NCBI GenBank assembly: GCA_018398765.1
Contig: JAHBMJ010000200.1
Location: 37,448-54,155, forward strand
Direction of reading: 5' to 3'
Length of the DNA: 16,708 bases
Source of the DNA: Chromera velia
Taxonomy: Eukaryota > Sar > Chromeraceae
The position numbers and the translations under genes are program-made. Below the pieces are notes generated by a model that saw nothing but the letters and a program-made list of their open reading frames with translations, had not been told where the DNA came from and ran no database searches. Numbering within the stretch: position 1 is the first letter of the stretch; the number at the start of each line of letters is the position of its first letter. This document shows positions 1 through 8,477 of this stretch, piece after piece.

Positions 1-861
1 ACTGGCCACACTTCCTTTCACAACCCTGCGGCTGATTGAAAGGTTGCATGAGGCTCCCCGTTTTTGGAAGCCTCAGCTCCATACGTCCTGTGCATCCTTT
101 TTTGTTTCGACCAGAAAACTGTGCAGCAAAGCAACATCTTACTGCTGCTATGATCGTTCCTTCAGCATCCATCAGTCCATCAGTCATCCCTTCATTTCAT
201 TTCATTTCATTTCGCTTCACCTATGGTGAAGGCATCACGACCAAAGACTGCTCGAGTGCGCTCTGCCTTTTTCCGCCATCTCGTCTGATGAAGTGAATGC
301 CATTTTGAATTCGTACCCCAACACTCTCTCCAAAAAGGCGCACACACACAAAGCTTTGCATTTTCTTTTTCGTCTCTTCAGTGTACGTTCATCATCACAC
401 GGAGAGGAAGACTAAACATGAGAAGAACAAACGATCGAAAAAAAAAAAAAAGAGAGAAGAAGAAGTGAAAGAAGTCCCTTCTTGCCATGCAATCGGAAAG
501 ACGCAGCGTCTCACCCCCGCCGCGTCTGCTCTCTGCCCCCTCCTTGTTACAAATGAGAACTGACGATGCCATTCAATTAAATCAAACAAATCGTTTCTCT
601 CTGGTGTTCTCTCTTCCCTTCCTTCACTCTTCTTGTCTGTCTCTTATCCGGAAAGGCTAAATGAAGCGATGCAGGCGAAAGAAGAGAGAACAATCCAGAA
701 AGAGCTTTCCTCCCTCTCTTCCCCCCTTTGCCTTTTTCTCTCTGCTGAACATTCGATCAATTGCCTACAGGGTTATTCAGGGACACCCCCCGCCTCCCCC
801 CCCCCCCNAACACACACACACACACACACCCTGAGAGAGAGAGAGAGAGAGAGAGAGCACA
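1..861. other. No gene seen; 3' flank of the membrane protein gene
   Basis: Short open frames on both strands lack any domain-like sequence or matching splice partners. The stretch includes a (TTTCA)n run near 193-212, an A-rich/GAA run near 438-470, and the compound microsatellite at 796-857. Part of it is presumably 3' UTR. Confidence 0.5.
796..857. repeat. Poly-C, single N, (CA)n and (GA)n compound microsatellite
   Basis: Twelve C (796-807), one N at 808, CA repeats to 829, then GA repeats 833-857. On the minus strand it lies just after the stop codon of the membrane protein gene, so probably in its 3' UTR. The N shows the homopolymer was hard to sequence. Confidence 0.9.
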
Positions 862-1338
862 TCACTCCTCGGCAGTAGACTGGGTGGCGAGTCGCCCTGA
901 AGAGGAAGAAGAGGAAGACGAGGAGTCATCCCTTTTTCCCTTTCCCTTTGGGGGATCTCTCAGCACCACCACTGGCATCTCTGACCTTCCTTGCGTTGCT
1001 CTTTCCCTGTCCATCCGATCTGTCTGCTCTGTCTCTTCTCGCCTTCTTGCTTGGTCTGCCTCTGCGTCAAGAGACTCAGTGGGATCGTCACTTGTCACTG
1101 GAGCATATGCTCTGTTCCCCCGTCTCCCTTCCTTATGGAGACGCGACAGGGCCCTCTCCACCTTCGAATCCCTGATGGGCTTGTGCCGGGGCCCCGGTCC
1201 CCTCTCCCTCTCTGTCAAGGTTCTCTGTTCCTCCTTCACATTCTCTCTCGCCCTTGCTGCCTTCGCCTGGAAGTCCTGTGCCGACTTCTGCTCGACCTCT
1301 GAGGTCTCCCCTGGAGTTTCAGGGGGAGACAGGGCCAC
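862..1338 (-). CDS. Exon 14: C-terminal charged cytoplasmic tail and stop
   Basis: Encodes 158 residues ending STAEE-stop. It is highly charged, with a region that could form a coiled coil ([20 protein letters not shown]) and a run of nine Ser written with mixed TCN codons. The acceptor ATCATGCAG is preceded by a (CCTG)n repeat. The stop codon sits only four bases from a long CT/GT microsatellite. The open frame extends upstream of the acceptor, but that part is intron-like. Confidence 0.7.
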   Translation of the reverse strand: MALSPPETPGETSEVEQKSAQDFQAKAARARENVKEEQRTLTERERGPGPRHKPIRDSKVERALSRLHKEGRRGNRAYAPVTSDDPTESLDAEADQARRREETEQTDRMDRERATQGRSEMPVVVLRDPPKGKGKRDDSSSSSSSSSGRLATQSTAEE

Positions 1339-4300
1339 CTGCATGATTTGAGCATCCGTCCATACAGGCAGGCAGGCAGGCAGACGGAGAGGGGAAAATG
1401 TGAGTGCGTTGTTTAATTGTGAAGAGAAACCTTCACGTTGAAGAGAAAAAAATCGTTCGCAGGAGTTGAAAGGGAAGTCCTCGTTCATGTCAGGAGAAAA
1501 GGACGAGAAATGCTCGACGGAGGTAAAGCACGCGATTTTGTTTCAAGTTTCCCGTTGCATATATGAATGAGTGTGCGACTGATGTGCAGCAGTTCGAATT
1601 TGCACACAGAAATCGACGGATCGAACCCATCAGTTCTCTCTCTCTCTCTCTTTCAATCAAGACAGACTGTGCGTCTATTCCATTGCCGCCATGCACCCCC
1701 CCTCATGTTTCAAAAAAGATTTCATCGACCCGCTCGCTTGACTGGCTGACTGAGCTGCTGACTGAGTGACCAACAAACCGACCGACCGACCGACAGACTG
1801 ACGTCTGCAACCCCCCCCCCGATGTCCGAGCAGAACTCCGAGTCCATGTAGGATGGTTGTTCCGTGAGAGTGCCCACACCTTCAGATTGATGGGAGTGGA
1901 GAGAAGAGAACGGGGCCCTTCTCATCCTTCTTTTTCTCTGCCCTCTTCCCTTCATCCCCCCCTTCCCCCCTCCGCCGATTTCGTCCTCTTCCTCCTCCTC
2001 GTATTCCGTCTCTTCCTCCTCCTCCTCGTCCTCCTCACTACAGGACAGGTCGTCGTCATTCATCAGAGCCTGCAGGGCAAGGCGACGTGTGGCCCTCTGC
2101 TCCTGGATCGTGTAGAAGATCACTCCCGCCACTGCGTTCGTTCAGGGAAGGAAGGGGGGAGGGGTCAAACAGACACGTGAGAGTTATGTGCAAAAATCAA
2201 CCCTCTATCTGACAACTCATCCATCCATCCATCCATCCATCCATCCAGCCATCCAGCCATCCAGCCAGCCAGCACTTGAGACTCAGATCAAAAGACCGAC
2301 ACAACTCCGACATCCATTGTTTCATGTCTCTAAAAGATTGAGGCATCTCCCTCCCCTTCCATCCATGAACTTCCTCTGAATTGCCCCTCTCTTCCAACCG
2401 CACTCGGGGCCTGCGAAGTGAAGTGCAGACAGACGGACCAATGGTACCTTGGGCAAATCAAAGGCCCGAAGCCTTCCATGACCGATCAACGCACTTCCTT
2501 CCACCCTGACAGTCTGACTCAAACACACGCGAACCCGCCATGTCTTTTTGTTGACGCATGTTTGCTCTGTCTGTCTGTCTGTCTGTCTTTCTCTCTTTCC
2601 CGACACACTGACAGACAGACTGACTGACTTGCAGCACAGAGGAAGCACATGAACCCCAAGACTGCCGCGAAGACAATTTCTCTCCTCTGTGTCCTGTCCA
2701 TGCGATCCCACCAGGAAGCCGTCTGCAGTCCCTTCGCGTTGGCCACGTCTTCTCTCATGCACACTGTCCCCGTCCTCCCTGTGCCCCTCTCGCGAACGAA
2801 AGCGGCCACCAGCCCTGTCGTGCACACAGCGCAAATGTCGTCAGGACACTCGACGCAGTTCTTAGCACTGCACTGTCTGCAGAGGGGCGCTTCAAACTCG
2901 TCCTTCAAGAGGAACGTCCCAGAGGGGCAGGAGTCAACACAGGTCCACTGCCGGGGAGACCAGAAGGGAACGTCGGCAGGACAGCCGGCACGCCGCACCG
3001 CGACCCTGTAGTGCCCCACGTGACCCCCGTCCGCTGACTCAACCTGCAAGCGGGGGCAGGAAGAGAGAGGAGAGGGAGAGATGAGATGGTGGATGGATGG
3101 ACAGATGAATGGAAATACAGTTGAAAGCGATGCACCCACGGAGAAAATTGGATGCAGCGACAAAAGAATCGGCAATAGGAAGAGTGCGAGACAAGAAGCA
3201 CTCCGAGGCACGATGGAACACAACATCAAAGAGAAATAAGTGTGTTTGTGTGTGAGAGAGAATGCAAGCCAAGAATACATAGAAGAACGACAGTTCTTCT
3301 GGCCAAGAAACAGATGAAAGCGCTGATAGAGAGAGAGAGCAGCAAAAACAGACTGCTCTTTTTTTTTGTTGCCCTTTCTGTGCAGCTGGGCGTATCGGCG
3401 GAAAAACACCGCCAAAACGACGGACAAGGAGACAAAAGGATCAGAAAGAAAGCGCATAGAAAGCGAGACAAAGAGAGCACGTACGATAGAATGAGGACTC
3501 AACTCCTGCAGAGCCGAAAAGAAAAGAAGAGAAACGAAATCCAATCCACCCATTTGACCCCCCAACCCAGCCTACCTCGAGGAAAATTTCCTTTTCAGTC
3601 CCGACATCGACGTCAGCTGTCAAGGTGGTCACTCCTGCAGAAAGAACATTTTGTTTATTGAAATGATATTTTCATCAGCCGGCCCTTCAGTGCCTCAAGC
3701 TCTTGGCCATCCAGCGACAGGCGCATCATTCTCTTTTATCTTCAACAGAGGGAGACTCAAGTTTCAATTTGCCACCCTCACAAAGAAATGAACATCCCCA
3801 GCAGCCCTGTCTTTCTACTCAAGTTTCTTCCTTCCTTTCGTTCTGTCTTTCTTGCCGGTTTCCTCTCTTTTTCAGCCTACAGTTGTCAAAAGTTGTCTGG
3901 TCTCAGACAGACTACCCACTTATGGACACATTCGCGTCATTCAATCCATTTCTCTCTGATCCGACCGACTTGCAGAAGACGCAGAAAGTGTGCTCTCCTT
4001 CTCCTTCTGACTTCCGCCGAGACGCCGTCTGACTCTCATCTCCCCTCCGTAGAGACTTCCAGAGTCTGCACCCCTCTCTCCTGCAGGCAACCCGACAGTC
4101 CCAAAGCCTCCCTCATCCTCAGGTTGCGAACTGACCCAATTGTCCGCCCCCCCCACCCCTTCCATCTGGCTGTCGACAGAATAGTCCTCGTCGCTGGTTG
4201 TCTGACTCTCCTGATACTGCGGATAAGACGATGAAGAGGAAGTTGATGTCGAACCTCGCAGCTTGCCTGAACGAGTCAGCTGTTTTGGAGCGGGCGTCGC

Positions 4301-7300
4301 CGTCGTTTCGTCGTCACTCTCCGCATCTACGGGCACAGAGTTGGTCGGGATATCCTCACTCCCCTCGACCCCCTCTGTCTCCCCTCCCTCGTCCACCTCC
4401 CCCGGAAGAAGGAAGGCGAAATCGTCAGCGTGAGATGATCGCATCGTCACCTCCCCTGCACCATCGCATCAACACAAGAACAGGAAGGGACATTTTGCAG
4501 GTAGAAGCGGGGAAGGGAAACAGCCCGTATCTGCGAAAGGAGAGTGGACGAGAGAGACCCAGTGATCCTTCGAGAGAGACCGCCTGACTGAGACTCAGGC
4601 AGGTCCTCTGTGTATGGGCAGAAAGAAAAAGAGGGCCTGAGTCTCCTATCGTTCCTCTGTAGAGATCAACTGAATTCTCTGTTCCAAAAGTCTCTTTCTT
4701 TCTTTGTCTTTCCGTCGTGATCCCGGTCCTGTCCTGTCCTGACTCACCGACGAGAAGTCGCACCTCCTGTCCACCGTCCAGCCTTGACACCTTCATCTCG
4801 ATCGTGGGAACATACACCGGCACATGAACTGCACACAACCGGACAGGAAGCGAAACCAAATCAGATAAACCCCAGAACCAGAGAAAAGGAGAAGAACGGA
4901 AGAGAATGCAATCCCCTCCGCTACAGAAACGAACAAGGAGAGAAACGGAAAAGAGACACGCTCAAAGACCACCACACATCTGCAGAAATCAGAGGAGGAA
5001 GTGAAAATGAAGGAATATAACACAGAACGACCGGCCAACCGCAAAAAGCAGACTAGATCAGAGGAGAAGAGCAGGAGTGAGGGAGTGAAAGAATGCACAG
5101 AGTGATTGGTGAGTTGACGAGTGAATGCAGGCTTCAAAAGGAAAGAAACAAGAAGGTCAGGAGCTGTACCAGAAAAGCGGGAGCCAAGAGAGACACCAAA
5201 AGAGAGAAGAAAAGAGAAAAAGGGAGCAGGAGAACATTGTTGTCTACCTTCAAGGGAGTGGGATAGAGGAGGCGAGGAGAGTCTGACGAACAAACTCACG
5301 GGAGTAAGAGTAGACGTTCTGGGAAAACGGGGGGTCCATCGCCACCACCTGAGGCAACTTCCTCTTGTCCATTTGAGTGGCACCCATCCTATCAACACGG
5401 TTTTCGTTCCTTCCTTCCTGCAGAGCTGCTGCTTTGCTTTTTGAAGGCGGAGGCACATGGGGCTGTTGCGTGACCTCGATTCCTGTCAGGTGAGTTTCGA
5501 TTCCACCTGCAGGAAGGAAACGGAAAGAAAGAACAAAAAGACGCAACAAGAGGGTTAGTTGTTTTCAATTTGATTCCCAAACAAACAAATTGAAGGACGT
5601 GCAGCAAAGAAAGAAAGAAAGAAAGAAAGAAAAGAATCGAACGTCTCGATACCAAACTAAGCTCTTCCTGTCCTCTCCGTCTTTTTCTTTTGCGTTCAGG
5701 CCTTCCCTGTTCACCATTTCGTCTCGCATTTCGAACACTTCCCTCATCCATCATTCGACAAGGGACGGGTACCAGAGAGATTTTCGTTCCTTGCTGCCCA
5801 CGCACGAGTCTCATTCTTGAGGTATCAAACTCACTTTCAAGACTCCACGATGCCACTACAGTATGTGTGCGACTCTTCTGACTTCTGTCTGTCTGTCTGT
5901 TCACACGGAGACCTTGGGACTTGTAGGAAAAATGGGGATCGATCATAAAGAATGGAAAACACCAAGAGCATATGAGTGATTGCACCCAACTCAACAAGCA
6001 CATGTACCCACTTCTTCTTTTCAGGTGAAGGACGTAGGTCTCATACACAACCCGGAGACCCTCCTCCCCGTTCAGGTTGAACCTGCCGTCCTTCTCGTTC
6101 ACAAACGCGTCAACCTGCATGGAGATCAAAGCATCGAATCATTCATTCATTGAGATCAGAAAGTCGAGCAGCAAGCCATTCATTCAGACTTTGTTTTTCT
6201 ATCCATCCTCACAGTGCGTCCTGTGCTTATTCACAAACGAGCCTAGGTGTGTATCTATCTGCACACCGCCAGTTGTCCATCTGCATTGGCAGTGCACCTT
6301 CCCCACCTGATCGTACCAAAAAAAGGGACAAAAAAGAGTCCAAAGTCAAAGAGTGAGGAATGCCAGGAGGTCGCTCTCTCGCAAGAAAGTTCAGAGGAGG
6401 CCTGACTTCCACAGAGGGGGGGGNNNNNNNNNNNNNNNNNNNNNNNNNNNNNNNNNNNNNNNNNNNNNNNNNNNNNNNNNNNNNNNNNNNNNNNNNNNNN
6501 NNNNNNNNNNNNNNNNNNNNNNNNNNNNNNNNNNNNNNNNNNNNNNNNNNNNNNNNNNNNNNNNNNNNNNNNNNNNNNNNNNNNNNNNNNNNNNNNNNNN
6601 NNNNNNNNNNNNNNNNNNNNNNNNNNNNNNNNNNNNNNNNNNNNGGGGGGGGGGGGGACCGTTCCTCTTGCTGCACGGCGCTCTTCTCCCTCTCGCCCTT
6701 TGTGTCAGGTGGGTACAGAACAAAGAAAGAATGTTGCGACGAAAAAACAAAAGGCCGCTCTTCCACTTCAAAAGCTCCAGCCCTCCTTTTCTCTTCCTTT
6801 CCTCCTGCACAAGAACGCTGCAGGACTCACTTACAGACCTGTCTGACGTCAACCGTGTAAATGAAGAGGTACGCCGCGTGCGTGTGGGCGTTCAGGCCGA
6901 ACTTCAAGACGTTCCCCTGCCAAGAGGTCAAACAGTGCGTTTCGTGCAGAGAGAAAAAAAGTTCTGGGTTCAATTTTTTGTCCGTCTGAATACTTCTGCC
7001 TGCATGGGTTTCACAATCTCGCCTGACAGATAAGTGTCTGCCTGCCTGTCACTGTCAGGAAGGACGTTGCGCTTGAGTTCGTTCATGTCGGAGATCAGGC
7101 AGCCAGAAGAGCGAACCAGGCTAAAACAAAGGCTTCGGCATCGACTGTCGGACAGACGAAGAGGAAGAGTAAGGCAAGAATCTACTCGAATTTCTGTGCT
7201 GACCTACCTACCTACCTACCTGGAACGGATTGAAGTAGTCAGGGTCGTGCGCCCATTCTGGGGAGTCCCACGAGGATTCGGCAGAAGAAGAGGTTGAAGC

Positions 7301-8439
7301 GGAAGTCTGTGAGAAGCCTCCCTTTTGTCTGGTGAGGGCGTAGAGTCCTTTGGGGTCCGCTGCGTCGTCAGGGGAGAAGTCGGACGCCTCGTCGGCCTCC
7401 TCAGTCTCGTCGTTGTCCTCTCCCTTCTCGGCACCAGCAGCGGCAGCGGCAGCAGCCGTGAGGACTCGGCGGGCTTGTGCGTGTGCACGGGAGGAGTGAG
7501 GAAGAGAGGCTGCATTTGAGGGGGACGGGGGTGTGTCCTCCTCTGTGGGGGCCGTGTCTGGAGAGAATGGGTGAGTGGCGTTTTGCTTCTTCAATTCTTC
7601 GGCTCTTTTCTTCGTTACGTACGTCTCATTAACATTCTGCTTGAAGGTTCTCTCGATGTCCATAATGCCGGGAAGATAAGAGAGGTGGAGGTCCTGTCTG
7701 TGGACGGAGGGCAGAACAACGCACCGAGACTCGTCCGCCGATCTGCACGAAAGAAGGGGGGGGATGAGACGAATAAAACGATTCTAAGCCAGTGAAAGAG
7801 TCTTGCTGCAGCATGAAAACAGTCAGAATCCTTGCATTCAGGCAAAGTTTCAGGCAAAGCACAAAAGACGGACTGCAGAAGGATAGGGCGAACGGGACTG
7901 AATGAAAGAAAAAAAGAGGGCAGCCGTGGACAGGGGAGACCATTGCGTACAGCGGGAGTGTCTTCATCTTGTCAACACATGCAGCGGGGAGACAAGAGAT
8001 GGCAGATAGCCTGCCTCGCTCGGCTCTCTTCCTTTCCTGCATTCTTTCTCTGGTCACTTCTTGTCTACAAATATTTCTCCTCTCTAACTTCGCTCCTTCA
8101 ATTCTCTCGACCAAAAATGGGAACAGCACGATGGGTTTTCTGTCGCAGATCATGAAGGCATCCATAGACATGCAGACCCACACACAACGAACGTTCCACT
8201 TCAAAAAATGCCCAAGAATCTCAGTGCATGGAGACAGAAGATCATGCCCAGCGCTGACCCAATTGCTTTCCCGTCTCTGCCTATGCCTATGCCTATGCCT
8301 ATGCATGACTGACGCGTAGACCATCAGCGTGTCGCTTGCCGCGAAGTCCACATCGATTTCGTATTTGTACGTGTGGGGGTCGAAGGCGATGTCGAACTGG
8401 AGAGGATCCCCCGTTTGATTTTTGCTTCCACTGTTTGAG

Positions 8440-8477
<38 letters not shown>

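Noticed and set aside
36-589. Short open frames at the left edge on both strands.
   Set aside because: Low-complexity products with no domain signal and no matching splice sites.
1600-1640. tRNA B-box-like GGTTCGATCC on the minus strand.
   Set aside because: No A box, no acceptor stem and no cloverleaf can be drawn around it.
7060-7120. Possible extra exon between exons 3 and 4 of the membrane protein gene (acceptor TTTGTTTTAG, frame with [11 protein letters not shown]).
   Set aside because: No good donor in the required phase, whereas joining exon 3 directly to exon 4 is in phase and restores the expected repeat strand.
7325-8319. Several plus-strand frames opposite exons 2 and 3 of the membrane protein gene.
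   Set aside because: They are shadows of the minus-strand coding exons and of simple repeats.
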